Below are positions 35,292-43,461 of a stretch of DNA of 64,000 nt, in pieces. The notes beneath the pieces were generated by a model. That model worked only from the letters and a program-made list of their open reading frames with translations, was not told the origin of the DNA and did no database searches. The stretch's first letter is position 1, and every line of letters begins with the position of its first letter. The position numbers were made by a program, and so were the translations under genes. Source of the DNA: Paraburkholderia fungorum (lineage in GTDB: Bacteria > Pseudomonadota > Gammaproteobacteria > Burkholderiales > Burkholderiaceae). The DNA is taken from positions 2,852,001 to 2,916,000 of the forward strand of contig NZ_FNKP01000002.1 of the NCBI RefSeq assembly GCF_900099835.1. Reading direction: 5' to 3'.

Positions 35292-35306
35292 TTGCAATCA
35301 ATTGCA
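35291..35306 (+). repeat. Double palindrome copy 8
   Basis: ATTGCAAT-CA-ATTGCA, starting on the last base of the stop codon of the gene at 34536. Confidence 0.75.
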
Positions 35307-35309
35307 GCG

Positions 35310-35358
35310 GTGGGGTAGACGTTATGCCCCCAATTTTGTTGGGGTAGACGTTGGGGTA
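35310..35358 (+). repeat. Probable integrase arm-type sites, right end
   Basis: GTTGGGGTA at 35338-35346 and 35350-35358, 12 bp apart as at the left end, plus a near copy GTGGGGTAGACGTT at 35310-35323. Confidence 0.65.
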
Positions 35359-35428
35359 ACTGGAGCGAAGGATTTATATTTTTTGGCTTAAATCGGCTTG
35401 TAACCCTTACCCAGTAAGGCTGTACACA

Positions 35429-35470
35429 TTACGCGAATTTCATACCGTACTTTCTGGTATGGAAATTCAT
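35429..35470 (-). pseudogene. Displaced start of the thioesterase gene
   Basis: On the minus strand the native ribosome site GGAG precedes ATG at 35470. The frame reads MNFHTRKYGMKFA and stops. The first seven residues equal the start of the thioesterase at 17368; the rest is element DNA. This is the original 5' end cut off by integration. Confidence 0.75.
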
Positions 35471-35471
35471 T
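35449..35471. repeat. attR, right attachment repeat
   Basis: Matches attL at 17347-17369 with a single mismatch; perfect core at 35457-35471. Confidence 0.88.
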
Positions 35472-35855
35472 TGGTACTCCGCGTTCGAGGCGCCTGGTTC
35501 GGGTCTTCTGGCCTACAAACCTAGGGTTAACACTGACATTGTACCAAACATAGGGGTTTTCCCTAGTATTTCAATGCCTGTTGAATTAAAAAGTGCAGAA
35601 AGGTATTGGCGGCGGATCGCGACGTATGTCGGGCCGGATATCTGCCGTCCATGAGCGCATTAGGCGTTAAAAAAACCCGCGCTGGGGCGGGTCGGTTGGC
35701 GGTTGAAGGGCTATTAGGATGGCTTGGTGCGATATGCGTCACCGGAATAGAAGCCGTGCTTCTGGACTGAAATCAGATATTCAGATTGATCCATCGAACA
35801 GCGACATTCCTGATTTTTTGGCAATCGCCCATCTATCGCCGAATTAACAGACGAA
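35472..35855. promoter_or_regulatory. Displaced upstream region of the thioesterase gene
   Basis: No supported gene. On the minus strand it holds the orphaned native ribosome site near 35480, a possible -10 TACAAT (complement of 35538-35543) and a TAGGGAAAACCCCTA inverted repeat just upstream of it. It also contains the terminator at 35669-35692. Before integration this DNA drove the thioesterase gene. Confidence 0.55.
35669..35692 (-). terminator. Leftward terminator
   Basis: On the minus strand ACCCGC and GCGGGT form a stem around CCCAGC, followed by seven T. Confidence 0.7.
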
Positions 35856-35880
35856 AAAAAACGGCCTTTACCGGCCGTTT
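35856..35880 (-). terminator. Terminator of the hpnD-hpnE-shc-hpnG operon
   Basis: On the minus strand AACGGCC and GGCCGTT form a stem around a 6-base loop, followed by a run of T, just after the hpnG stop. Confidence 0.85.
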
Positions 35881-35887
35881 TCGTTTC

Positions 35888-36619
35888 TCAGGCAATCGCC
35901 AGATCCAGCGCGCCTGCTTTTGTCATCGCCTGTCGCGCCTGAACCAGCGAGAGTCGCGCGGCGCGGGCGTCGCCGGCAAGCTGGATCAGTGCCCCCAGTT
36001 GCGACGGCTGCCGTATCAGTTCCCGCAGAATCGGGCCGAGCGCCGTGCTGCCATCGTCGCGCAAACCGGCCGTCGCGGCGGACGGCAACGTGCGCCACGA
36101 CGGATCGACGATCGCGCGGCACACCGCGAACGGCACGCCGTGCGCGGCGGCGGTTGAGCCGGCAATGTGCGATTCCATGTCGACAGCCAGCGCGCCGGTC
36201 GAGCGATGCAGCGCGTGTTTGTCCGCGGCGGTGATCAGAGGGGCGGCGACCGCCGCCATCGCGCCGCGCTGCAGTCTCGCAGCCAGCGGCCCCGAAGCCA
36301 TCGCAGCGGCGAGCCTGTCCGACCAGGACCGGTCGGTATCGATGCGCCCGGACGGTCCTTCGACGGCATCTGCGACGATCAGCGATCCTGGCTCCAGATC
36401 CGGCGCCAAACCGCCCGCCGTGCCGAAACTCACGATGCCGGAACACCCGCGCGCGACCGCCGCATCCAGCGCGCGTTGCAACAGATCGGAGCGCGCCGCG
36501 AACACGACCTCGACGCCGTTGCCCCGCGCGATCTTCGCTTCGAACGCCATGCCCGCCACCACGATCACCGGCAAGCTGCTGCCGCCGTTTCCGGCTAACG
36601 GCGTTATCGAAAGAGGCAT
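35888..36619 (-). CDS. hpnG: Adenosylhopane nucleosidase HpnG
   Basis: A purine nucleoside phosphorylase-fold enzyme; in Methylobacterium HpnG removes adenine from adenosylhopane to give ribosylhopane (or its phosphate). Seen here: the N-terminal IVVAGMAFEAKIA, the SFGTAGGLAPDLEPGSLIVAD segment typical of the fold, and the substrate-binding ALAVDMESH. The 243-residue length fits. It starts three bases after the shc stop and ends the operon. The partner HpnH, which makes adenosylhopane, is not in this window. Confidence 0.87.
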   Translation of the reverse strand: MPLSITPLAGNGGSSLPVIVVAGMAFEAKIARGNGVEVVFAARSDLLQRALDAAVARGCSGIVSFGTAGGLAPDLEPGSLIVADAVEGPSGRIDTDRSWSDRLAAAMASGPLAARLQRGAMAAVAAPLITAADKHALHRSTGALAVDMESHIAGSTAAAHGVPFAVCRAIVDPSWRTLPSAATAGLRDDGSTALGPILRELIRQPSQLGALIQLAGDARAARLSLVQARQAMTKAGALDLAIA

Positions 36620-36622
36620 GCG

Positions 36623-38668
36623 TTACATCCCGACCGCGACGCGCGTGAGCCCATTGCGCTTCAGATGACGGAACCGCGCCAGCGCCCACAACGGGAAGAA
36701 CTTGCGATAACCGTGATAGCGCAGATAAAACACGCGCGGGAAACCCGTCGCCGTAAAGCGCGTTTCGTCCCACAGACCATGCTCTTGCTGCTCGCGCTGC
36801 AGATACTCGACGCCACGAGCCACGGCTTCGTGATTGACTTCGCCTGCGGCCATCAGCGCCATCAGCGCCCACGCGGTTTGCGAGGCCGTGCTCGGTGCAC
36901 GTTCGTAGCCGCGATAGTCGAGCTTGTAGCTTTCGCCGCCTTCGCCCCAGCCGCCGTCCGGGTTCTGGATCGACAGAAGCCACTGCACGGCGCGCTTCAT
37001 GCGCGGATCGTCGTGCGACATACCCGCCGCGTTCAGCGAGCACAGCGCGGTCCACGTCCCGTAGATGTAGTTCAGACCCCAGCGGCCATACCAGCTTCCG
37101 TCCGATTCCTGCTCCTGCAGCATGTAGGCGAACGCGCGCTGCGCCGGTTCACTGTTCTGCGGGAATTCGCCGATCTGCGCGAGCATCGACAGGCAGCGGC
37201 CCGACACGTCCGCAGTCGGCGGATCGAGGAGGGCGCCGTGGTCGGAGAACGGAATGTTGTTCAGGTAGTACTGGGTGTTTTCCGGCTCGAACGCGCCCCA
37301 GCCGCCGTCGCTGCTCTGCATGCCGACCACCCATTCGCGCGCGCGCGCAATGGCTTCGTCGTCCACGTTGGATTGCGTGAGCGCGGCCGAGCGATGCATA
37401 GCCATCGCGACCACCGCCGTATCGTCGACGTCGGGGTAGTGCGCGTTGTTGTACTGGAACGCCCAGCCACCCGGCCGCACATTCGGACGACGCGAAATCC
37501 AGTCGCCCCGCACGTCGAGAATCTGCAACGGACGCAGCCACGCCAGCCCGCGCTCGGCAGCCTGTTCGGCATGCGCCTCGCCGGTTTCGAGCAACGCGTG
37601 CGCCGCGAGCGACGTGTCCCAGACCGGCGACAGACACGGCTGGCAGTACGCTTCGTCGTCATGGATCACGAGCAGCTTGTCGATCGACTGACGGGCAATC
37701 GCGCGATTCGGATGATCGGCCGGATAGCCGAGCACGTCGTACATCATCACCGAGTTGGCCATCGCCGGGAAAATCGCGCCCAGGCCGTCTTCGCCATTCA
37801 GCCGTTCATCGACGAACGCCACCGCCGCACGCACCGCGCGCTCGCGCGTGGCTTTCGGGAACAGGCCGTCGACCGCGCGCAGCAACACGTCCACGCCACG
37901 GAACAGCCGGAACCAGCCCTCGTGCTGATGCGGCGCCCGCTCGTTCAGGCCAACGTTGACGGGCGCGCCGCGGAACACTTCGTCGATACGCACGCCGCGC
38001 GGATTGCGCGCGAGCGGCCGCTTCGCGTTGAGCACCAGCAGCGGCACGATCACGGTACGCGCCCAGTACGACACCTTCGACAGATGGAACGGGAACCACT
38101 CGGGCAACAGCATGATTTCGACGGGCATCATCGGCACTGCGCGCCACGACACGACGCCGAACAGCGCGAGCAGAATCCGCGTGAACACGTTGACGTTTTC
38201 CGCGCCGCCGTGAGCGAGAATCGCCTCGCGCGCGCGGACCATGTGCTCGGCATCGACCGGATCGCCGATCATCTTCAGCGCGAAGTAAGCCTTCACGCTG
38301 GCGCTGATGTCGAGCGCGCCGTCGGTGAACAGCGGCCAGCCGCCGTTGGGCAACTGAATGCGGCGCAGATACTTCGCGATCTTCTGCTCCAGTTCCACGT
38401 TCGGCGTTTCGCCGAGGTAGTGGACCAGCAGCGCGTATTCGGCGGGAATGGTCGCGTCGGCTTCGAGTTCGTAGACCCAGTGGCCGTCGGGCTTCTGCGC
38501 GGCGAGAATCGCGTCGGTGGCGCGCGTGATCGCGGCGTCGAGCGACACGGCGGACGCGGCGCTCGCTTGCGCTTCCGCAGGCGCTGCGTCGTGCACGGCG
38601 TCGGAATCGGCGTCGGCGAATTCAGGCAGGACGGTGTCCAGCGGCTGGGCTTGAGATAAGTCGTTCAT
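36623..38668 (-). CDS. shc: Squalene-hopene cyclase
   Basis: Cyclises squalene to hopene and hopanol, the defining step of hopanoid synthesis, at the inner membrane. The catalytic DxDD box is DVDD at residues 413-416 (PDVDDTAVVAM). Several QW repeats are visible (for example QKPDGHWVYE, QLPNGGW, QSSDGGWGAFE, QESDGSWYGRWG, QNPDGGWGE). The 681-residue length is normal, with an Ala/Asp-rich leader of about 40 residues. Its ATG overlaps the hpnE stop (ATGA). Confidence 0.95.
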   Translation of the reverse strand: MNDLSQAQPLDTVLPEFADADSDAVHDAAPAEAQASAASAVSLDAAITRATDAILAAQKPDGHWVYELEADATIPAEYALLVHYLGETPNVELEQKIAKYLRRIQLPNGGWPLFTDGALDISASVKAYFALKMIGDPVDAEHMVRAREAILAHGGAENVNVFTRILLALFGVVSWRAVPMMPVEIMLLPEWFPFHLSKVSYWARTVIVPLLVLNAKRPLARNPRGVRIDEVFRGAPVNVGLNERAPHQHEGWFRLFRGVDVLLRAVDGLFPKATRERAVRAAVAFVDERLNGEDGLGAIFPAMANSVMMYDVLGYPADHPNRAIARQSIDKLLVIHDDEAYCQPCLSPVWDTSLAAHALLETGEAHAEQAAERGLAWLRPLQILDVRGDWISRRPNVRPGGWAFQYNNAHYPDVDDTAVVAMAMHRSAALTQSNVDDEAIARAREWVVGMQSSDGGWGAFEPENTQYYLNNIPFSDHGALLDPPTADVSGRCLSMLAQIGEFPQNSEPAQRAFAYMLQEQESDGSWYGRWGLNYIYGTWTALCSLNAAGMSHDDPRMKRAVQWLLSIQNPDGGWGEGGESYKLDYRGYERAPSTASQTAWALMALMAAGEVNHEAVARGVEYLQREQQEHGLWDETRFTATGFPRVFYLRYHGYRKFFPLWALARFRHLKRNGLTRVAVGM

Positions 38669-39933
38669 CGGCGTTCCATCGGTTCATTCAGCAACGTATC
38701 CGCGGCCTTCTGGCCGGAGCGGATCGCGCCTTCAATCGTCGCGGGCAGGCCGGTGGCCGTCCAGTCGCCCGCGAGCATCAAATTGTTCCAGCGAGTGCGC
38801 GTGCCCGGACGCAGCGTTTCCTGGTCGGGCAGCGCGGCAAACGTCGCGCGTTTTTCCATCACGACCTGCCAGGCCGGCATCGGCGTGACGGGCAGATTGG
38901 CCGCTTGAGCCACTTCGGCCCAGGCGGTGGCGGCGAGCGCCTCGTGCGGCGTGTCGAGCAGACGCTCGGCGCCGTTGAGCGTCACCGAAAGACGCTCGTC
39001 GAACGCAAACAGCCATTCGCTCATCGAGTTCAGCAGGCCGGTGACCGGCGGCAAGCCGAACGGCGTCTCGACCGCAAAATGCACGTTGACCGTCGACGCA
39101 AAGCGGGTCGGCGCGCGCAGGCCCGGCACCAGAGTCGCCGCGCTTTCGGACGGCAGCGCGAGAATCACCGCGTGATTCGTATCCAGCGCGATGCTTTCGT
39201 CGACGAAATTCAGCGCCTGCACGCGGCCGCCACCGGCTGCAAACACGACTTCCCGCAGACGCGAACCCAGCCTGATGACCGCGCCGCCGTGCTGCAAAAG
39301 CCGCAGCGCCGGGTCGACGAAAGCGCTGCCGAGGCCGTTGCGCGCCACCAGCGGCCGGCACGCGAGACCGCCGGCCAGCAGGGTTTCGCGGACCATCGCG
39401 CCAGTCAGTTCCGCCGACGCGTCACGCGGCTCGATATTCAGCAGCGCATGAAACAGCGGCCTGAGCAGACGATCCCACAGCGGACCGTCGCAACGCATGG
39501 TCTGAGCGACGCTGCGGCCAGGCCTGGCGAGCAGCAGCGGCATTAGCGCGAGGTAATCGCCGGGACCGGTGTTCGGCACGCGTGCGTTGGAGTCGAAAAT
39601 CCACCATGGCAGCGCGCCCGGCGACATCCGCACGGTCCAGCGCGCCCGCGTGGCCAGGTCGACGAACGGATATTCGGGCTGCGCCGGGCCGACCAGTTCA
39701 TCGGCGGCGCCGATCGCCCGCGTGTAGTTGAGCGTCGCGGCATTGCCCGACAACACCATGTGGTTGCCGCTGTCGAGCGTCGCACCGAGCCGGGCGTCGT
39801 AGTACGAACGGCAGCGGCCGCCCGCGTACGCTTCGGCTTCATGCAGCACGACCTGCGCGCCGCGCCGCTGTAACTGCACTGCGGCGGCAAGGCCGGCGAG
39901 GCCCGCACCGACCACATGTACGAGCTTGGGCAT
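38665..39933 (-). CDS. hpnE: Hydroxysqualene dehydroxylase HpnE
   Basis: A flavin amine oxidase-like enzyme; in the HpnCDE pathway HpnE reduces hydroxysqualene to squalene. The FAD-binding motif VVGAGLAGLAAAVQLQRRGAQVVLHEA is at residues 6-33, followed by AGGRCRS. The C-terminal GDWTATGLPATIEGAIRSGQKAA closes the FAD site. The start at 39933 is chosen because it begins the FAD motif; the open frame extends further. It starts 4 bp after hpnD and overlaps shc. Confidence 0.9.
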   Translation of the reverse strand: MPKLVHVVGAGLAGLAAAVQLQRRGAQVVLHEAEAYAGGRCRSYYDARLGATLDSGNHMVLSGNAATLNYTRAIGAADELVGPAQPEYPFVDLATRARWTVRMSPGALPWWIFDSNARVPNTGPGDYLALMPLLLARPGRSVAQTMRCDGPLWDRLLRPLFHALLNIEPRDASAELTGAMVRETLLAGGLACRPLVARNGLGSAFVDPALRLLQHGGAVIRLGSRLREVVFAAGGGRVQALNFVDESIALDTNHAVILALPSESAATLVPGLRAPTRFASTVNVHFAVETPFGLPPVTGLLNSMSEWLFAFDERLSVTLNGAERLLDTPHEALAATAWAEVAQAANLPVTPMPAWQVVMEKRATFAALPDQETLRPGTRTRWNNLMLAGDWTATGLPATIEGAIRSGQKAADTLLNEPMERR

Positions 39934-39937
39934 CAGC

Positions 39938-40789
39938 TCAGAAAAGCGCGTAGCGCGCGACGATCCACAGCATGCGCAGCTTCGGTTTGCTGACCTTGGT
40001 GCGCGGAATGTCGAAGCCACGTTCGAGCGTGCGGTCGAGCAGCAGGCGATAAACGCCCGACATGATGCGCGGTGCGCGTACGTGGCTGCGCGACTCGCGG
40101 TCCATGATCGCATCGGACTCGGCGAAGTGCTGCAGCGCACGCTGGGCCAGCGTGGCGCAAACGCGCGGCAGCGACGGGTCGTCTGCGATCTGCTGCGGGC
40201 TTTTTACCGCGATGCCTTCGCGCGCCAGCAATTCGTGCGGCAGATAACAACGGTTCAGACCCGCATCTTCGTCGATATCGCGCAGGATGTTGGTCAGTTG
40301 CAGCGCGCGGCCCAAGTGGTGCGCGAGCAACCGGCCAGGCTCGTCCTGCATCCCGAATATCCTCACCGACAGGCGGCCCGCCGCGCTGGCAACACGGTCG
40401 CAATACAGGTCGAGTGTGGCCTCGTCGGGCGCGCAGATGTCGGCGGCGGCGTCCATGGCCATGCCGTCGATCATCGCGTGGAAATCTTCGCGTTGCAGAT
40501 GAAACGTGTGAATGTGCCGCGTCAGCGCGCGCAAGGAAGCGCGCGGCGCACCGGCATAGCACGCGTCGATGTCGGCACGCCAGCGCTCGAGCGCGGCGGC
40601 GCGTTCGGCGCGCGGGGTGTCGTCGTTGTCGGCGATATCGTCGACAGCGCGGCAAAAGGCGTAGACCTGATACATCGCATCGCGTTGCGCAGCCGGCAGG
40701 ATGCGCATGGCGAGATAGAACGAGCTGCCGGAAGTCGCGGCAGCGGCGTCGATTTCTGTATCGTCCACGACAAGATTGGAAACAGCCAA
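39938..40789 (-). CDS. hpnD: Presqualene diphosphate synthase HpnD
   Basis: Condenses two farnesyl diphosphates to presqualene diphosphate, the first committed step. Both Asp-rich metal sites are intact: AVDDIADND near residue 50 and LRDIDEDAGLNRCYLP near 170. SSFYLAMRILP at the front is typical. The 283-residue length is normal. First gene of the hpnD-hpnE-shc-hpnG operon. Confidence 0.93.
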   Translation of the reverse strand: MAVSNLVVDDTEIDAAAATSGSSFYLAMRILPAAQRDAMYQVYAFCRAVDDIADNDDTPRAERAAALERWRADIDACYAGAPRASLRALTRHIHTFHLQREDFHAMIDGMAMDAAADICAPDEATLDLYCDRVASAAGRLSVRIFGMQDEPGRLLAHHLGRALQLTNILRDIDEDAGLNRCYLPHELLAREGIAVKSPQQIADDPSLPRVCATLAQRALQHFAESDAIMDRESRSHVRAPRIMSGVYRLLLDRTLERGFDIPRTKVSKPKLRMLWIVARYALF

Positions 40790-41004
40790 GACGATCTCCG
40801 CTGGAGGCGCCTGCTGAAAGGCGTTTAAAGAGGTTTTTATGCGTACTGCAGGACAGGGGGCACGCGCGTGGACACGCGCGAAACACCCGGCTGGGATGCC
40901 GGAAACGGCGAAAAGTATATCAATCTTTGTGAGAGGCCGCAGTTTTGCCAGCTAATCGGGGCCGGAAGGAAGCGCCGCCAGCGCGGCGCCCGGCCCGCGT
41001 CACG

Positions 41005-41943
41005 TCAATTCAGCGCCACCGTGCAGTTGCGCCCCTTGCGCTTCGCGGTGTACAGCGCCGCGTCGGCTTCGTTGATCAGCACCTCGTAGGACGGCGTGCC
41101 CGTCCGCGCGGCCGCGCCGCCGACGCTCGCCGTGACCTGCACGAGCGTGTCCTGAAACTCGACCGGCGTATCGGCGATCACGCAGCGGATCTTCTCCGCG
41201 ACGATCATCGCGTCGGCGAGCGGGGTACACGGCAGCAGCAGCGCAAACTCCTCGCCGCCGAAGCGCCCGAACAAGTCCTGCGCGCGGAGCACGGCGGAGA
41301 CGCGCTGCGCCATCAGCCGCAAAACCGTATCGCCGACGCCATGCCCGAACTGATCGTTGATCTTCTTGAAGTGGTCGAGATCGAACAGCAGCACCGACAT
41401 GTCGCCGCCATACCGTTGCCAGCGCGTGAATTCATCGCGCAGGCGCGCCTCGAAGAAGCGCCGGTTGGCGATGCCCGTCAAACCGTCGCGATCCGCGTAT
41501 TCCTGGAGTTTGGCGACCGCCTCTTCGCGCTCGCGCTGAACGATGCTCACGTGCGTGACATCCGAGATCGTCACGCACACAGCGACAACCTCACGCTCGC
41601 GCATCAGCGGCATGAACGTGCAGTCCTGCTGCATGAAATCGACTCCGCCGGTGATCGGACGGTCGTGATCGAATTTGAACAGGTAAGGGCGCTGCTCCCA
41701 CGAGCTGAACGCGAACGTCCCGAGCTGGAACACGCTCTCGATCTTGCGCGACAGCCACACGCGCGGTAGTTCCGGGAAGTGCGTGTACAGCGACTTGCCC
41801 ACCACCTGTTCCGCCGACAACCCGCTGTGGTCCTGCATGAAGCGGTTCCACATGAGCACGTTCATGTCACGGTCGATCACGAAAATGCCAAAGCCGACCC
41901 GCTCGACCACCAGGTCGCTCAATGAATCTGCAGACACCGTCAT
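41005..41943 (-). CDS. PAS-GGDEF diguanylate cyclase
   Basis: Makes the second messenger cyclic di-GMP from GTP. A PAS-type sensor covers roughly residues 5-130 (GFGIFVIDRDMNVLMWNRFMQDHSG), then a short helical linker, then a GGDEF domain. The active-site motif is GGEEF at 229-233, and an RAQD inhibitory site lies five residues before it, so both activity and product inhibition are expected. The ATG at 41943 overlaps the stop of the CheC-like gene (ATGA). Confidence 0.9.
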   Translation of the reverse strand: MTVSADSLSDLVVERVGFGIFVIDRDMNVLMWNRFMQDHSGLSAEQVVGKSLYTHFPELPRVWLSRKIESVFQLGTFAFSSWEQRPYLFKFDHDRPITGGVDFMQQDCTFMPLMREREVVAVCVTISDVTHVSIVQREREEAVAKLQEYADRDGLTGIANRRFFEARLRDEFTRWQRYGGDMSVLLFDLDHFKKINDQFGHGVGDTVLRLMAQRVSAVLRAQDLFGRFGGEEFALLLPCTPLADAMIVAEKIRCVIADTPVEFQDTLVQVTASVGGAAARTGTPSYEVLINEADAALYTAKRKGRNCTVALN

Positions 41944-42563
41944 AGGCTGGACAGCAACTCGTCGAGTGCTCCGTTCATGTGGCGGATCGACTCTTCGGCC
42001 ATCAGCATCACGAGATGGGCGCGGAAGCTCTGGTCTTCCAGCGCGAAATTGACTTCGACCAGCAACGCGACTTCCCATTGCAGGACGCCGGGCTGGAACA
42101 CTTCGTCGAGCGTCATTGCGTCGCCGAGCAGACCCGGCGCGGAAAACACCGGCGTGCGGCCGAGCTGGTCGAGAATCGACGAGACGCACGCGCCCGTCAG
42201 CAGATTGGCGACGTCGAACATCAACTCGGTCTGACTCACCGACTCGTAGCTCGAACGCGCGTAGGGATCGTTGACGAGCGAGCACAACTGCTCGACGCCG
42301 TCGCTGCGGCAGATCACCAGCGCCTCGCCCTTGATGTCGGAGCGAAAGCCCTGACGCACCGCGCTCACGGTATCGTCGATACCGGTCATCTCGCGCAGCG
42401 AATTCGCCGCCTCGCTGACCGCCACCAGTTTCACGCGCGGCACCGACAATTCGATGAACGCATCGAGCAGCCGGGCGAGGCGAGTCGCAGCCTGGCCCAT
42501 CGCCAGATTGGCAACCTCCTGGAGCGCGTCGCGCTGATCTTCGCTGAGGAATGGTTCAGGCAT
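41940..42563 (-). CDS. CheC/CheX-like phosphatase
   Basis: A 207-residue protein of the CheC group, which removes phosphate from CheY-type regulators. The two signature helices are visible: LQEVANLAMGQAATRLARLL near residue 14 (Glu-x-x-Asn) and MFDVANLLTGACVSSILDQL near 112 (Asp-x-x-Asn). Neighbours are a stand-alone CheY upstream (8-bp overlap) and a diguanylate cyclase downstream (ATGA), so it probably tunes the signal between them. Confidence 0.82.
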   Translation of the reverse strand: MPEPFLSEDQRDALQEVANLAMGQAATRLARLLDAFIELSVPRVKLVAVSEAANSLREMTGIDDTVSAVRQGFRSDIKGEALVICRSDGVEQLCSLVNDPYARSSYESVSQTELMFDVANLLTGACVSSILDQLGRTPVFSAPGLLGDAMTLDEVFQPGVLQWEVALLVEVNFALEDQSFRAHLVMLMAEESIRHMNGALDELLSSL

Positions 42564-42924
42564 ACAACCCGTACTCCTTGAGGGTGTGCAGAAGCGCCTC
42601 GGGCGTCACGGGCTTGGCGAGGAACGCAGCGGCGCCGAGTGAGCGCACGCGCGATTGGGCCATCGGCTGGACATCGGCGGAGACGACGATTACGAAGGTG
42701 TTCAGATCTTCGTGCTGCAAGGCTTCCAGCACCTGATAGCCGGTCATGTCGGGCATCGTCAGATCGAGAAACATGACCGACGCGCGACCTTCCCGGTATA
42801 AACCGAGCGCTTCGCGTCCGTTCGATGCGTACGACACGTCGACATCCCAGTCCGGCGGCAATGCCCGGGTGAGCACCTTGCGGGCAAGCAGCGAATCATC
42901 GGCGATCACAATGGGCAAAGACAT
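42556..42924 (-). CDS. Single-domain CheY-like response regulator
   Basis: A stand-alone receiver of 122 residues. The acidic pocket is Asp9-Asp10, the phosphorylated residue is Asp54 (FLDLTMPD), and Ser82 and Lys104 complete the switch. There is no output domain, so it must act by protein contact, likely with the CheC-like phosphatase and the diguanylate cyclase encoded next. First gene of a three-gene operon. Confidence 0.9.
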   Translation of the reverse strand: MSLPIVIADDSLLARKVLTRALPPDWDVDVSYASNGREALGLYREGRASVMFLDLTMPDMTGYQVLEALQHEDLNTFVIVVSADVQPMAQSRVRSLGAAAFLAKPVTPEALLHTLKEYGLYA

Positions 42925-43461
42925 GGGCAGGTAGAAAGCGAAATGGTCTCTTACGCGTTAACGGCACGTCGAAGCGAGTTCTTTAGCGCCGGACCGGTCG
43001 CCCAGCGGAAAAGTGCGGTGATGCCTGCGCAAATGCAGGTTGCGTGGAGCGAGCGGGGAGCGTGCGTGACCGGACGCGTGCAAAACGCGCGTGGTAAGCA
43101 TGGCCTGATTCCTCGTGGCAAACGCGTCCGGGCATGGCAGACGGATTTTCTATCGCGGCAAGGATTTTCGAAGTAAAAGCTTGCAGAAGCAACTCGCCAA
43201 AACTGCATTCACTAATGATATTTACTCCTTATATCCTATTTGCAGAAACGTTTCATTCAGATGCGCAGCCATTCTTTTGTATTTACACTTTCGTGTTCGT
43301 TTGCGCTTCCTGATTTGTCGCTGTTTTCAAATATCAGACGATTAATCTGCGCGCGGTCCTGGCGTTCGTCGCAGTAACTTCTCGCTTGCTCCAACGTTAT
43401 GCTTCTGTTGTGAAGCCGACTTCCGGCATTCCGGTCCCGAACGATTCTGGCCTTATCGACA
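42925..43461. promoter_or_regulatory. Divergent intergenic region
   Basis: About 540 bp between the CheY operon and the hybrid kinase gene. The open frames here lack family features. The AT-rich stretch near 43200-43250 is the likely promoter zone; I see no clear operator. Confidence 0.4.

Larger units (their letters stand above)
17355..35456. mobile_element. 18.1-kb integrated phage-like element (mini-prophage or satellite)
   Basis: The unit is bounded by attL and attR, with the integrase next to attL. Rightward genes are integrase, AlpA-like regulator and fibre-like protein (left), and one gene near attR. A long leftward block carries the replication protein, about a dozen small genes, tape-measure-like protein, hub-like protein and both terminase subunits. 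Start-stop overlaps are frequent and nearly all frames look intact, so it does not look like a decaying prophage. No portal, head, tail-tube, sheath, holin or endolysin gene is recognised. The codon use is less GC-biased than in the flanking genes. It interrupts the hopanoid locus without breaking an open frame. Confidence 0.85.

Noticed and set aside
36665..38659. 664-codon open frame opposite shc
   Set aside because: An antisense shadow of a gene with clear DxDD and QW motifs; its translation is Arg-rich and unlike any protein.
42943..43176. 77-codon frame in the divergent region before the hybrid kinase
   Set aside because: Basic, low-complexity translation without ribosome site; the region is better explained as promoters.
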